Counted from the first letter of the stretch, positions 45,413-55,812 are shown. The stretch is DNA of 64,000 nt from Lysinibacillus boronitolerans JCM 21713 = 10a = NBRC 103108 (GCF_000772935.1 NZ_JPVR01000075.1:151866-215865); one strand, 5' to 3'. Translations and numbers: made by a program. The notes: a model not told the origin generated them from the letters alone.

Positions 45413-46410
45413 AAAAAATAGCACTAGCCTATACACTAACATGTACGCTTCTTCTTATTAGCATCTGGTGTGGCGTAGCGATAGGCTCAGTTCATATTCC
45501 ACTAGAAGTATTGTGGAATAAGGCGGTTGATGAAACAGCCGCCAATATCTTTTGGAAAATTCGTTTGCCTCGCGTGTTATTAGCGGGACTAGTAGGCGCA
45601 TCTCTAGCTATTGCTGGAGCAGCATTCCAAGGTTTATTAAAAAATCCATTAGCAGATCCATATACACTAGGGGTTTCATCAGGGGCTTCTGTTGGTGCTG
45701 TTTTAACGATCTTTTTTAGTATTTCTATACCTGTTGTCGGTTTGTATGCGCTGCCAACCTTCAGTATGATTGGTGCTATCATCACGATGGTAGTTGTTAT
45801 GAGCTTTGCTAGACTCGTAGACCGCTCATTGAAAATGGAAACGTTGATATTAACAGGTGTTATTTTTAGTTCATTTTTAGGTTCCCTTATTTCATTAATG
45901 ATTGCCTTATCTGGTGAAGAATTACGTCAGGTAATAGGCTGGCTACTTGGTTCTGTTTCGATGCGTGGTTGGCCATATGTCCAAATGATCATTCCATTTG
46001 TGATTGTAGGTTCAATTATGCTATGGACGCAAAGACGAGAACTAAATGTTTTGTTGTATGGTGAAGAGCGAGCAAAACATTTAGGTGTTAATGTAAAGCG
46101 CAGTAAATATTTGATATTAGCAGGTGGCTCCATGTTAACTGGAGCGGCTGTAGCGGTTTCTGGCACAATTGGCTTTGTAGGATTAGTGGTGCCGCATATG
46201 ACAAGGATGATTTGGGGTTCAGATCATCGCCACTTATTACCATTATCTTTTTTTAATGGTGCAACATTACTTATTATTTGCGACTTAGTAGCACGAACAA
46301 TCATTGTGCCAAGAGAGCTACCAATTGGTGTAATTACGGCATTTATTGGAGCACCTGTTTTCTCCTATATTTTTTATAAGCAGCGAAGAAGCAAGGGGGT
46401 ACGGGCATGA
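45409..46410 (+). CDS. btuC: Vitamin B12 ABC transporter permease
   Basis: 333 residues from GTG 45409, overlapping the btuF stop. FecCD family with about ten helices: RLPRVLLAGLVGASLAIAGAAFQGLLKNPLADPYTLGVSSGAS (starting near residue 48), GWLLGSVSMRGW near 177 and GFVGLVVPHMTR near 253. It overlaps btuD by four bases. Confidence 0.92.
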   Translation: MKKIALAYTLTCTLLLISIWCGVAIGSVHIPLEVLWNKAVDETAANIFWKIRLPRVLLAGLVGASLAIAGAAFQGLLKNPLADPYTLGVSSGASVGAVLTIFFSISIPVVGLYALPTFSMIGAIITMVVVMSFARLVDRSLKMETLILTGVIFSSFLGSLISLMIALSGEELRQVIGWLLGSVSMRGWPYVQMIIPFVIVGSIMLWTQRRELNVLLYGEERAKHLGVNVKRSKYLILAGGSMLTGAAVAVSGTIGFVGLVVPHMTRMIWGSDHRHLLPLSFFNGATLLIICDLVARTIIVPRELPIGVITAFIGAPVFSYIFYKQRRSKGVRA

Positions 46411-47867
46411 TTGTTGTTGAACATCTATCAGGTGGCTATGAAGATATACCAATCGTCAAGGACATTAGTTTTACCGTTGAAAAGGGGAAAATTCTTGGCA
46501 TTCTAGGGCCGAATGGTAGCGGGAAATCTACATTATTAAAAGTAATGAGTGGTATTTTACCTGCTACTGCTGGAACCATTTCGATTGATGGACAAAATAT
46601 TCTTTCTTATAATGCTCGTGCTTTGGCGAAAAAAATGGCTGTATTACCACAGCTTCATGCAAATGCTTTCTCGAACAGTGTGAGAGAGGCAGTTTCACTA
46701 GGGCGCTATCCGCATCAAACAGGCTTTTTCTCAAGTTGGTCTACACAAGATGAGCAGGCTGTTCAACATGCTATGCTTCAAACAGGTGTAAAGCGATATG
46801 AGCATACACCGATGGAATTTTTATCTGGCGGTGAACAACAAAGGGTATTTGTAGCACAGGCCTTAGCTCAAGCTGCAGAAATTCTATTACTGGATGAACC
46901 AACTAATCATTTAGATATTGCACACCAACGTCAAATTTTAGATATGGTTCGGAAGGAAGCCTTGGAATGTGGTTTAACGGTTGTTATGGTACTACATGAT
47001 ATGAATCTAGCGTCGCTTTATTGTGATGAATTGTTACTTATGGAGAGTGGGCAAGTGAGAGCAATGGGGGTACCCCATGAAGTATTAATTGCCTCTCAAA
47101 TTGAAGATGTTTACCAAGCACGGGTGACTACGTATGCACACCCTGAAATACCAAAACCACAAATTACCATGATGCCCGCAACTATTAACTACCAGCAGAG
47201 AGCTGTCATTACAAAAGAGCACTTTACGATAACCGAGCAATATATCAAACTTCAAGCAGAGCTTCCTTTGAAGACCGTATCCTCTGCAGTTCATAACCCA
47301 GGTATTGGCTGGCATAATTGCTTATTAAATCGTTCAGTTCCTGGTGATTATGTTATCAGCGATGTAAAAAGCGAAGTTAGTGATTTTTTAAAAAGGGAAA
47401 ATTTTTCACCTACAAATACTGTTGTTATGCTAACAGCAGTACCAACAGCTCTAGTGGCCATTAATGAATTTTCAGCACCTTTTGGCAGTATAATCGTAGC
47501 TGTAACAGCTGGCGTAGGCAATGCAGTTGATGTATCTCGGGTGCATGAAAGACAAGATGAGCCATATATTGGTACTATTAATACATGGGTTATCATTAAT
47601 GGTTGTTTATCGGAAGAGGCATTTTTTCAGGCATTAATGACAGCAACTGAGGCAAAAACAAAGGCGTTGCAATCAGAAAATATTCGTGATGAGCGCAGTG
47701 GAACCATTGCAACAGGTACTGCTACAGATAGTCTGTTAATTGCTGCAACTCAAAAAGGGGAAGAAATGCTGTATGGTGGCCCAATTACGGAAGTTGGTAA
47801 AATGATTGCAAAGGGTGTCTATGAAACAACAGTTCAGGCAATTAGGAATTATAAAAACCAGTTTTAG
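46407..47867 (+). CDS. btuD: Fused B12 transporter ATPase (BtuD) and adenosylcobinamide amidohydrolase (CbiZ)
   Basis: 486 residues. Residues 1 to about 245 are an ABC ATPase: GPNGSGKST near 36, LSGGEQQRVF near 138, LLLDEPTNHLD near 158. After a linker, residues about 280-486 match CbiZ: HNPGIGWHNCLLNRSVP near 294, AGVGNAVDVSR and the end of the domain IATGTATDSLLIA. CbiZ removes the aminopropanol arm from cobinamides so that they can be salvaged. The same fusion occurs in some Bacillus (YvrA). The two functions in one chain tie precursor salvage to uptake. Confidence 0.9.
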   Translation: MIVVEHLSGGYEDIPIVKDISFTVEKGKILGILGPNGSGKSTLLKVMSGILPATAGTISIDGQNILSYNARALAKKMAVLPQLHANAFSNSVREAVSLGRYPHQTGFFSSWSTQDEQAVQHAMLQTGVKRYEHTPMEFLSGGEQQRVFVAQALAQAAEILLLDEPTNHLDIAHQRQILDMVRKEALECGLTVVMVLHDMNLASLYCDELLLMESGQVRAMGVPHEVLIASQIEDVYQARVTTYAHPEIPKPQITMMPATINYQQRAVITKEHFTITEQYIKLQAELPLKTVSSAVHNPGIGWHNCLLNRSVPGDYVISDVKSEVSDFLKRENFSPTNTVVMLTAVPTALVAINEFSAPFGSIIVAVTAGVGNAVDVSRVHERQDEPYIGTINTWVIINGCLSEEAFFQALMTATEAKTKALQSENIRDERSGTIATGTATDSLLIAATQKGEEMLYGGPITEVGKMIAKGVYETTVQAIRNYKNQF

Positions 47868-47879
47868 GAGATGAGAGAA

Positions 47880-48443
47880 ATGAAGCTTTACACGAAAACA
47901 GGCGATACGGGGAAAACAAGTCTTATTGGAGGACGTGTTGATAAAGATAGTTTACGTGTGGAAACATATGGAGCAATTGATGAATTAAACTCCTTTATTG
48001 GGAAGGCAGTAAGTGAATTAGATCAAGCCCTTTTCAAAGATATTTTAACAGACCTAGAAACAATTCAGCATGAGCTGTTCGATGCTGGTGGAGACCTTGC
48101 TAATGTGATGAAAGAACGCCATTATAAATTAACAGAGCAACCGATTGAAGTACTTGAAGCTCGTATAGATGCTTTATCAGACGAAGCGCCACCTTTACAA
48201 CGTTTTATTTTACCAGGAGGCGCACCAGCAGCGGCAACTTTACACATTGCCCGCACGGTTGCACGTCGAGCAGAGCGTGAAATGGTGACGCTTATGAAAG
48301 AAGTTGAAGATGTGCCAAAGGTTGTACAAAAATATTTAAATCGATTATCAGATTATTTATTTGCAGCTGCACGTGTTGTAAATGCGCGCTTAAACGTAGC
48401 GGATGTTGAATATATTCGCAGCGGAAATGTTTTTAAAAAATAA
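47880..48443 (+). CDS. pduO: PduO-type ATP:cob(I)alamin adenosyltransferase
   Basis: 187 residues; ATG 47880 is 9 bases from AGGAG, ATG 47871 abuts it. TKTGDTGKTSLIGG at residues 4-17 is the ATP-binding N-terminus; YGAIDELNSFIG near 29, RTVARRAERE near 125 and YLNRLSDYLFAAAR near 149 are the PduO signatures. It makes adenosylcobalamin, the form used by IcmF encoded at 56.5 kb (B. subtilis YvqK). Confidence 0.93.
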   Translation: MKLYTKTGDTGKTSLIGGRVDKDSLRVETYGAIDELNSFIGKAVSELDQALFKDILTDLETIQHELFDAGGDLANVMKERHYKLTEQPIEVLEARIDALSDEAPPLQRFILPGGAPAAATLHIARTVARRAEREMVTLMKEVEDVPKVVQKYLNRLSDYLFAAARVVNARLNVADVEYIRSGNVFKK

Positions 48444-48494
48444 AAGTTTGATTTAGTAAATGTTTTTGTAGTCATATTAAAAGGTCAGATAATA

Positions 48495-48540
48495 AAGCCT
48501 CCTTTCCCCTATGAGGGATAGAGGCTTGTTTGCTTTTTTA
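48495..48540 (+). terminator. Terminator of the B12 operon
   Basis: AAGCCTC/GAGGCTT arms (48495-48501, 48521-48527) with inner CCCCT/AGGG pairing, then TGTTTGCTTTTTT. Confidence 0.78.
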
Positions 48541-48609
48541 GCAAATGTTCAGACGTGTACTGAATCTATGATATTCAGTAAGTATAAATTGATAAGGAAA
48601 GTAAAAAAT

Positions 48610-48643
48610 GCTACCTTGGAAAAATTCAGGGTGGCTTTTTTTC
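48610..48643 (+). terminator. Second hairpin terminator before fadF
   Basis: GCTACCTTG (48610-48618) and CAGGGTGGC (48627-48635) arms, followed by TTTTTTTC. Its 69 bases after the first terminator contain no gene. Confidence 0.7.
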
Positions 48644-48691
48644 TTGTAAAATGTAAGAATATAAAATTATCAGAAATATTTCCGTTTTATG

Positions 48692-48721
48692 TTGACTGAA
48701 TGCTCACTCATTTATTAGAAT
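48692..48721 (+). promoter_or_regulatory. fadF promoter overlapped by a candidate TetR/FadR operator
   Basis: TTGACT (48692-48697), 18-base spacer, TAGAAT (48716-48721). The box TTGACTGAATGCTCACTC (48692-48709), extended by TGAATG...CTCATTTA as a rough dyad, covers the -35 and most of the spacer. The same box with two changes recurs inverted at 51187-51204. B. subtilis FadR uses TGAATG...CATTCA dyads. Confidence 0.65.
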
Positions 48722-48816
48722 AGGAATATAATGATAAAGTGAAGTACATTTCTGTATGAACTAGCAAATTCGTCACAAAGAGAGAAAATTACGACAAACT
48801 AAAGGGGGGACCAACC

Positions 48817-51057
48817 ATGAGTCCATTATTAATTGCTAACATTGTCTTAACAGTCGTGGTTGTGCTTTATGCAGTAGGATTGTTCTTCTACCTGTTGAAA
48901 ACACGCTATAAGTATGTGCAATTGGGGAAAAAGGTTGAGTTTGATGAAAGTGTTAAAGAACGACTTCGTTATATTATGGTCAATGTATTTGGTCAAAATA
49001 AGCTATTAAAGGATCCAAAGAGTGGTTTAATCCACGTTATGTTTTTCTATGGATTTTTGATGGTACAGTTAGGGGCCATTGATTTAATTTGGAAAGGACT
49101 AGCACCAGAATCACATCTGCCACTAGGCATTTTTTATGGTGTCTTTACATTCTTCCAAGAGCTTGTAGTTTTAATGATTTTAATCGCGGTAGTGTGGGCA
49201 TTTTACCGCCGTTATGTTGAAAAGCTGGTGCGGTTAAAACGAGGATGGAAAAATGGTCTTGTATTAATTTTCATTGGGGGATTAATGGTATCTACATTAT
49301 TCGCTAATGGTATGGGATTAATTTGGCATGGTGAGGGATTAACTTATACGGAGCCAGTTGCTTCAAGTATTGCTGCTATTTTTGGCTTCCTACCTACATC
49401 AGTTGCCGCTGGCGTGTTTTATGTAATGTGGTGGGCACACCTTTTAATTCTATTAACGTTCCTTGTGTACGTACCGCAGTCTAAACATTTCCACTTAATT
49501 GTCAGTCCACTTAATGTTTACATGAATCGTTTAGATCGTACGGGCACATTAACACCAATTGATTTTGAGGCCTTAGAAGAAGCAGGAGAAAATGCTGAAA
49601 GCGAAGAGGATATGCCTTCTATTGGGGTAGGACGCATACAGGACTTCACGCAAAAGCAAATGCTCGATCTATACTCTTGTGTAGAATGTGGACGTTGTAC
49701 AAACATGTGTCCAGCAACAGGAACAGGAAAAATGCTGTCTCCTATGGATTTAATCGTGAAATTGCGTGATCATTTAACATTTACGGGCGCTGTTGTAACA
49801 AAACAAAAACCATGGGTGCCTTATCAATTCTTTGCCAATACAAAGGGTAATCAACTTGCAATGGCAGCTGGTGCTGAAGGTGCTGTAATTGAGGATATTT
49901 ACAGTCCATCTTTAATTGGCGATGTCATTACAGAAGAGGAAATTTGGGCTTGTACGACATGTCGTAACTGTGAAGATCAATGCCCAGTAATGAATGAGCA
50001 TGTTGATAAAATCATTGATCTACGTCGTTATCTAACAATGACTGAAGGAAAAGTAAATCCTGATGCTCAACGTGCAATGACGAATATCGAACGACAAGGT
50101 AATCCTTGGGGCTTAAACCGTAAGGAAAAAGAAAATTGGCGTGATCTAGATCCAACAATCCAAATCCCAACTGTAAAAGAGCTAAAAAAATCTGGTGAGG
50201 AAATGGAATATTTATTCTGGGTTGGTTCGATGGGAGCTTTCGATAACCGCTCTCAAAAAATTGCTTTAGCTTTCTGTCGCCTATTAAACGAAGCTGGTGT
50301 GAAGTTTGCAATCTTAGGTAATAAAGAGAAAAACTCTGGGGATACACCTCGCCGTTTAGGGAATGAATTCTTATTCCAAGAGCTAGCTACAGCGAATATT
50401 GATGAGTTTGAGAAAAATGACGTGAAGAAAATTGTAACAATCGATCCTCATGCTTACAATATCTTTAAAAATGAATATCAAGACTTTGGCTGGAAAGGCG
50501 AAGTGTATCATCATACTGAGTTATTAAATCAGCTAATTGAGGAAAATCGTCTAGCGCTAAACTATGAGGTTCATGAAACGATTGTTTTCCATGATTCCTG
50601 TTATTTAGGCCGCTACAATGATGTGTACGATGCCCCACGTGAAATTCTGCGAGGTATCCCTGGCGTGAAGCTTGTTGAAATGGAACGTAATCGTGAAACA
50701 GCGATGTGCTGTGGTGCTGGTGGTGGCTTAATGTGGATGGAAGAGCATGTAGGAAATCGCATTAACGTAGCGCGAACTGAGCAGGCTCTTGCAACAAATG
50801 CATCAGTTATTTCATCGGGCTGTCCGTACTGCCTAACAATGCTAGAGGATGGTACAAAGGCTAAAGAGGTTGAAGACTCTATTGGAACATTTGATGTTGC
50901 AGAATTACTAGAGCGTTCCGTGTTCGGTGAAAAAGTAAAGGTAGTTAATCCTTCTTCAGAAGAAACAGAAGAAACAGAAGAAACATACGAAGAAGTGGTA
51001 GCATCTATAGAAAATGCTCAACAAGACGAGAATATGGAAGCGAACGCAGAAAAATGA
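48817..51057 (+). CDS. fadF: FadF-like membrane-bound iron-sulfur oxidoreductase
   Basis: 746 residues after AAAGGGGGG. The N-terminal 240 residues hold about six hydrophobic helices (nitrate reductase gamma-like). Two [4Fe-4S] motifs follow, CVECGRCTNMCP near residue 288 and CTTCRNCEDQCP near 384, then two CCG domains (DSCYLGRYN near 591; CCGAGGG near 630; SSGCPYC near 667). The tail is very acidic (EETEETEETYEE). Such proteins probably pass electrons from ETF to quinone in fatty acid oxidation (B. subtilis YwjF). A box resembling a FadR operator overlaps the promoter. Confidence 0.9.
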   Translation: MSPLLIANIVLTVVVVLYAVGLFFYLLKTRYKYVQLGKKVEFDESVKERLRYIMVNVFGQNKLLKDPKSGLIHVMFFYGFLMVQLGAIDLIWKGLAPESHLPLGIFYGVFTFFQELVVLMILIAVVWAFYRRYVEKLVRLKRGWKNGLVLIFIGGLMVSTLFANGMGLIWHGEGLTYTEPVASSIAAIFGFLPTSVAAGVFYVMWWAHLLILLTFLVYVPQSKHFHLIVSPLNVYMNRLDRTGTLTPIDFEALEEAGENAESEEDMPSIGVGRIQDFTQKQMLDLYSCVECGRCTNMCPATGTGKMLSPMDLIVKLRDHLTFTGAVVTKQKPWVPYQFFANTKGNQLAMAAGAEGAVIEDIYSPSLIGDVITEEEIWACTTCRNCEDQCPVMNEHVDKIIDLRRYLTMTEGKVNPDAQRAMTNIERQGNPWGLNRKEKENWRDLDPTIQIPTVKELKKSGEEMEYLFWVGSMGAFDNRSQKIALAFCRLLNEAGVKFAILGNKEKNSGDTPRRLGNEFLFQELATANIDEFEKNDVKKIVTIDPHAYNIFKNEYQDFGWKGEVYHHTELLNQLIEENRLALNYEVHETIVFHDSCYLGRYNDVYDAPREILRGIPGVKLVEMERNRETAMCCGAGGGLMWMEEHVGNRINVARTEQALATNASVISSGCPYCLTMLEDGTKAKEVEDSIGTFDVAELLERSVFGEKVKVVNPSSEETEETEETYEEVVASIENAQQDENMEANAEK

Positions 51058-51130
51058 TTGCTATTGCAGAAATATTTTAGTTATCTGAAAAATATAAATT
51101 GCACAATAAAAAATTGTTTTGTAGAATAAG

Positions 51131-51165
51131 ATTAAATGGGAATGGGAGTTGAGATGATAAACTCC
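51131..51165 (+). terminator. Terminator of fadF
   Basis: AATGGGAGTT (51131-51140) pairs with AACTCCCATT (51150-51159), followed by TTTTCC. Confidence 0.78.
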
Positions 51166-51186
51166 CATTTTTCCTCGATAGAAGTC

Positions 51187-51204
51187 GAGCGAGCGTTCAG
51201 TCAA
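51187..51204 (-). promoter_or_regulatory. Second copy of the candidate fatty-acid regulon operator, inverted
   Basis: Read on the minus strand it is TTGACTGAACGCTCGCTC, identical at 16 of 18 positions to 48692-48709. It lies 50 bases ahead of the thiolase start. Confidence 0.6.
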
Positions 51205-51253
51205 TGATGCTTTGCAGCTTCATCGAGAACGTAAAACAAAAGGGGTGTTTTAC

Positions 51254-52459
51254 TTGAATAGAGCTGTAATTTTAGCAGGAGCAAGAACTGCATTTGGTAA
51301 ATTTGGAGGTTCGTTATCAGCATTACATGCAAGTGATTTAGGTGCGATTGCAATTAAAGGGGCATTAGAGAAAGCAAATCTTGCACCTGAGGAAGTGGAT
51401 GAGGTAATTTTAGGTTCTGTTTTACAAGGGGGACAGGGTCAAATTCCTTCTCGACAGGCTGCACTGAAGGCCAATTTACCAACAGCAGTAAAAACAGAAA
51501 CAATCAATAAAGTTTGTGCTTCAGGGATGCGTGCGGTGACATTAGCAGATCAATTGATTCGTTTAGGGGACGAAGAAGTGATTATTGCGGGTGGCATGGA
51601 ATCTATGTCCAATGCACCATATTATCTTCTGAATGGTCGAAACGGTTTGCGTATGGGAGATTCTACAATGGTAGATGGCATGCTATATGACGGCTTAACA
51701 TGTGCTTTCGATAAAGCAAGACCGCATATGGGTAGCTATGGTAATGCAACAGCTAAAGAATTCTCGCTAAGTCGAGAAGAACAGGATACTTGGTCAGTAC
51801 GCAGTCATGAACGCGCGCTAGCGGCAATTGAAAAAGGTTACTTTGCTGAAGAAATCGTACCAGTAGAGATTCCTCAACGAAAAGGTGAACCACTTATTGT
51901 TGATATAGACGAGGCGCCAAGAGCAGGAACGTCTTTGGAAATACTGGCGAAGTTAAAACCAGCCTTTGACAAGGATGGCACGATTACAGCAGGTAATGCA
52001 CCTGGGGTTAACGACGGTGCATGTGCACTTGTCGTCATGAGTGAGGAACGTGCAAAACGTGAAGGTAGAGAACCATTGGCAGTAATTATTGGTCATGAAG
52101 AGCTTGCGCTTGAGCCTGAAAACTTCCCACAAACACCAGGTCTTGTTATTAATAAATTACTGAAAAAGACCAATAAATCATTAGCAGATATTGATTTAAT
52201 TGAAATCAATGAAGCCTTTGCGGCGGTCGCTTTAGTTAGCAAGCAGTTGGCAGATTTAGATGCAGAAAAAGTGAATGTTAATGGTGGTGCAGTTGCTTTA
52301 GGTCATCCTATTGGGGCATCTGGTGCACGTATAATATTAACACTTGCACAGGAATTGAAGCGTCGTGGCGGTGGCATCGGCATTGCTGCAATCTGTTCAG
52401 GCGGCGGTCAAGGTGATGCAATTATGATTGAAGTACCAAAAACAGGGGGACTGAACTAA
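51254..52459 (+). CDS. Acetyl-CoA acetyltransferase (thiolase)
   Basis: 401 residues from TTG 51254, 6 bases after [18 protein letters not shown] with nucleophilic Cys88, NEAFAAVAL near residue 318, [17 protein letters not shown] near 350 with the active His, and [11 protein letters not shown] near 380 with the second Cys. It cleaves or forms 3-ketoacyl-CoA. Its stop shares a base with the start of the next gene (TAATG). Confidence 0.95.
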   Translation: MNRAVILAGARTAFGKFGGSLSALHASDLGAIAIKGALEKANLAPEEVDEVILGSVLQGGQGQIPSRQAALKANLPTAVKTETINKVCASGMRAVTLADQLIRLGDEEVIIAGGMESMSNAPYYLLNGRNGLRMGDSTMVDGMLYDGLTCAFDKARPHMGSYGNATAKEFSLSREEQDTWSVRSHERALAAIEKGYFAEEIVPVEIPQRKGEPLIVDIDEAPRAGTSLEILAKLKPAFDKDGTITAGNAPGVNDGACALVVMSEERAKREGREPLAVIIGHEELALEPENFPQTPGLVINKLLKKTNKSLADIDLIEINEAFAAVALVSKQLADLDAEKVNVNGGAVALGHPIGASGARIILTLAQELKRRGGGIGIAAICSGGGQGDAIMIEVPKTGGLN

Positions 52460-53310
52460 TGGGAATTCAAAAGGTAATGGTCATTGGTGCGGGGCAAATG
52501 GGCTCTGGCATTGCCCAAGTTTGTGCACAAGCAGGCTTTGATGTGAAATTGAACGATATCAAACAAGAATTTTTCGAGCGTGGATTAGGGGTTATTACGA
52601 AAAATTTATCACGTGATGTAGAAAAAGGTCGTAAAACAGAAGATGAGAAGACTGCTGTTCTAGGTCGAATTAGTATGTCACTAGATTTACAGGATGCTAG
52701 TGATGTAGATATTATCATTGAAGCAGCTGTAGAAAATATGGAAATTAAGCAGTCTATCTTTAAGCAACTTGATGGCATTGCGCCAGCACATGCTATTTTA
52801 GCTACGAATACATCTTCACTGCCTATTACGGAAATTGCAGCAGTAACAAAACGTCCAGAGCAAGTAATTGGTATGCATTTTATGAATCCTGTACCAGTTA
52901 TGAAACTTGTCGAAATCATTCGAGGCTTAGCAACAACAGATGAAGTGTACAAAGCTGTTGAAGAGATGACGGTTAAATTATCGAAAACACCTGTAGAAGT
53001 GAATGATTTCCCAGGATTTATTTCAAACCGAATCCTACTACCAATGATTAATGAAGCGATTTACGCACTTTACGAAGGTGTAGCGACAAAAGAAGCAATT
53101 GATGATGTGATGAAGCTTGGTATGAATCATCCGATGGGGCCATTAACATTGGCAGACTTCATTGGTTTAGATACTTGTCTTTACATCATGGAAATTTTAC
53201 ATGAGGGTCTTGGAGACAGTAAATATCGCCCTTGTCCACTGCTACGTAAATACGTTGCGGCTGGCTGGTTAGGTAAGAAATCAGGAAGAGGTTTTTACGT
53301 TTACGAATAA
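52459..53310 (+). CDS. 3-hydroxybutyryl-CoA dehydrogenase
   Basis: 283 residues. Rossmann loop [19 protein letters not shown] at residues 8-26; the catalytic His is in [15 protein letters not shown] near 138, with Asn and Glu partners and [19 protein letters not shown] near 187; C-terminal helical domain with [17 protein letters not shown]. It oxidises 3-hydroxyacyl-CoA with NAD. It is one base overlapped with the thiolase and followed after 59 bases by an acyl-CoA dehydrogenase. Confidence 0.95.
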   Translation: MGIQKVMVIGAGQMGSGIAQVCAQAGFDVKLNDIKQEFFERGLGVITKNLSRDVEKGRKTEDEKTAVLGRISMSLDLQDASDVDIIIEAAVENMEIKQSIFKQLDGIAPAHAILATNTSSLPITEIAAVTKRPEQVIGMHFMNPVPVMKLVEIIRGLATTDEVYKAVEEMTVKLSKTPVEVNDFPGFISNRILLPMINEAIYALYEGVATKEAIDDVMKLGMNHPMGPLTLADFIGLDTCLYIMEILHEGLGDSKYRPCPLLRKYVAAGWLGKKSGRGFYVYE

Positions 53311-53369
53311 TCCTATGGGGATGGGGTTATTTAGATGTTTCGGGACAACTTAGAGGGGTGACATTATAG

Positions 53370-54506
53370 ATGCATTTGCAATTTACAGATGAGCAAATTA
53401 TGATGCGCGATATGGTTCGTCAATTTGCTCAGGAAAAAATTCAACCATGGGTGGAGCGAATGGAAGCGGGAGAATTTCCACGTGAGCTTCTACAGCAAAT
53501 GGGTGAACTTGGCTTAATGGGGATTACGACTCCAGAAGACTTAGGTGGCTCTGGTATGGATTTTACATCTTATATTATTGCGATTAATGAACTATCAAAA
53601 GTAAGCGCTGTAATGGGTGTTATTTTATCCGTCCATACTTCAGTTGGAACGAATCCAATTATTTACTTTGGGAATGACGAACAAAAGAAACGTTATGTAC
53701 CAAAGCTTGCAACAGGCGAATATTTAGGCGCATTTTGTTTAACAGAACCAAGTGCAGGCTCAGATGCTGGCTCTTTACAGTCAAAGGCAGTGCGTGATGG
53801 CGATGAATATGTGATTAACGGCTCCAAAGTATTTATTACAAATGGTGGAGAAGCTGATGTGTATATTGTATTCGCCTCTACTAACCCAGCTGAAAAAACA
53901 AAGGGTATCTCGGCATTTATCGTTGAAAAGGGAACACCTGGTTTAATCATCGGAAAAGATGAGCATAAGATGGGCTTACACGGCTCACGTACTGTTCAGC
54001 TGACATTCGATAATTGTCGCATTCCAGCCGACAACCTACTTGGGGAAGAGGGAGAAGGCTTTAAAATCGCGATGGCTAATTTAGATGTTGGACGAATCGG
54101 CATTGCGGCACAAGCGTTAGGAATTGCTGAGGCGGCACTAGAGGCGTCTACTACTTATGCTAAAGAACGCATTCAATTTGGCAAGCCGATTGCCGCGCAA
54201 CAAGGTGTTGGCTTTAAGCTTGCGGATATGGCAACGGCTGTTGAATCTGCAAAACTGTTAGTCTATCGTGCAGCTGATTTACGTGCAAAAGGTTTACCAT
54301 GTGGAGCAGAAGCTTCAATGGCTAAACTTTTCTCATCACGAACAGCGGTACAAACGGCAATAGAAGCTGTTCAAATATTTGGCGGCTACGGCTATACGGA
54401 AGATTATCCAGTAGAGCGCTATTTCCGCGATGCAAAGGTGACAGAAATCTATGAAGGTACAAGTGAAATTCAACGACTAGTCATTAGTAAACATTTACTG
54501 AAATAA
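53370..54506 (+). CDS. Acyl-CoA dehydrogenase
   Basis: 378 residues after AGAGGGGTG. Standard short/medium-chain dehydrogenase: LGAFCLTEPSAGSDAGS near residue 124 and VINGSKVFITNGGEAD near 149 for FAD and substrate, RIQFGKPIAAQQ near 270, and the catalytic Glu in [15 protein letters not shown] near 361. It introduces the first double bond. It is very similar in layout to the next gene, which looks like a duplicate with a different substrate. Confidence 0.93.
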   Translation: MHLQFTDEQIMMRDMVRQFAQEKIQPWVERMEAGEFPRELLQQMGELGLMGITTPEDLGGSGMDFTSYIIAINELSKVSAVMGVILSVHTSVGTNPIIYFGNDEQKKRYVPKLATGEYLGAFCLTEPSAGSDAGSLQSKAVRDGDEYVINGSKVFITNGGEADVYIVFASTNPAEKTKGISAFIVEKGTPGLIIGKDEHKMGLHGSRTVQLTFDNCRIPADNLLGEEGEGFKIAMANLDVGRIGIAAQALGIAEAALEASTTYAKERIQFGKPIAAQQGVGFKLADMATAVESAKLLVYRAADLRAKGLPCGAEASMAKLFSSRTAVQTAIEAVQIFGGYGYTEDYPVERYFRDAKVTEIYEGTSEIQRLVISKHLLK

Positions 54507-54672
54507 AGCCTGATATTAGGAATGGTACAAAGTGATGGAAACATTCCAGAGTGAGGGAGACACGCTCATAAAGCGTGTAGGTCTGCTCTAAAAAGTGAGA
54601 GAAGCGCTCAATCCAACCTAACAATAATCAGGTAACACAAAACAGAGTCTAACTAAAAAGGGGAAATGGACA

Positions 54673-55809
54673 ATGAACTTTCAGTTAACAGAAGAGCATG
54701 AACAATTACGTGAAATGATTCGTGATTTTGCTATAAATGAAGTGGCGCCAACAGCTGCTGAACGTGACGAAAATGAAGAATTTGACCGTGCGATTTTCGA
54801 CAAAATGGCGGAGCTTGGGCTTACTGGTATTCCATGGCCTGAGGAATATGGTGGTGCAGGATTTGATTACCTTGCATATGTCATTGCTGTTGAGGAATTA
54901 TCACGTGTTTGTGCTTCGACTGGGGTAACTTTATCTGCACATACTTCACTGGCGGGTTGGCCTCTTTACAAGTTCGGTACAGAAGAACAAAAACAAAAAT
55001 ATCTTCGCCCAATGGCTGAAGGTAAACATATTGGTGCCTATGGTTTGACAGAACCTGGCTCTGGCTCTGATGCGGGCGGCATGAAAACTTATGCAAAACG
55101 TGATGGCGATGATTATATTTTAAATGGCTCAAAAATCTTTATTACGAACGGTGGAGTAGCAGATACATATATTGTATTTGCAGTAACAGATCCAGAAGCA
55201 AAACATGGCACATCCGCATTTATCGTGGAAGCTGGATTTGAAGGTTTCTCTGTAGGGAAGAAAGAAAAGAAATTAGGAATTCGTTCATCTCCAACAACAG
55301 AGATTATTTTTGATAACTGTCGTGTTCCAAAGGAAAATCTATTAGGAGCTGAAGGGGAAGGCTTTAAGATTGCGATGACGACACTGGATGGTGGACGTAA
55401 TGGTATTGCGGCTCAAGCAGTAGGAATTGCACAAGGAGCTTTAGATGCAGCAGTTGACTACGCCAAAGAACGTGTGCAATTTGGTAAACCGATCACTGCA
55501 AATCAAGGTATTTCCTTCAAATTAGCAGATATGGCAACTCAAATAGAGGCTTCTCGACTTCTTACATACCAGGCGGCATGGTTAGAATCTAATAACCTAC
55601 CATATGGTAAGGCATCTGCAATGGCGAAATTAATGGCTGGCGATACAGCAATGAGTGTAACGACAGAGGCGGTTCAAGTATTTGGTGGCTATGGTTATAC
55701 AAAAGATTACCCAGTAGAGCGCTTTATGCGTGATGCTAAAATTACACAAATTTACGAAGGTACGCAGGAGATTCAACGTCTTGTAATCTCGCGTATGCTA
55801 ACGAAATAA
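54673..55809 (+). CDS. Acyl-CoA dehydrogenase (paralogue of the preceding gene)
   Basis: 378 residues after [24 protein letters not shown] near residue 124, [16 protein letters not shown] near 149, [21 protein letters not shown] near 270 and [15 protein letters not shown] near 361 with the catalytic Glu. The 166-base gap before it has a small hairpin (ACACGC/GCGTGT at about 54560-54578) and no ORF. It is followed directly by the TetR regulator. Confidence 0.93.
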   Translation: MNFQLTEEHEQLREMIRDFAINEVAPTAAERDENEEFDRAIFDKMAELGLTGIPWPEEYGGAGFDYLAYVIAVEELSRVCASTGVTLSAHTSLAGWPLYKFGTEEQKQKYLRPMAEGKHIGAYGLTEPGSGSDAGGMKTYAKRDGDDYILNGSKIFITNGGVADTYIVFAVTDPEAKHGTSAFIVEAGFEGFSVGKKEKKLGIRSSPTTEIIFDNCRVPKENLLGAEGEGFKIAMTTLDGGRNGIAAQAVGIAQGALDAAVDYAKERVQFGKPITANQGISFKLADMATQIEASRLLTYQAAWLESNNLPYGKASAMAKLMAGDTAMSVTTEAVQVFGGYGYTKDYPVERFMRDAKITQIYEGTQEIQRLVISRMLTK

Positions 55810-55812
55810 TTG

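Noticed and set aside
48511..48699. Plus-strand open frame between pduO and fadF
   Set aside because: It starts within one terminator and reads through a second one and the fadF promoter; no ribosome binding site.
54541..54672. Regulatory RNA in the gap between the two acyl-CoA dehydrogenases
   Set aside because: Only one short hairpin (ACACGC/GCGTGT) without a T-run or other conserved element was seen.
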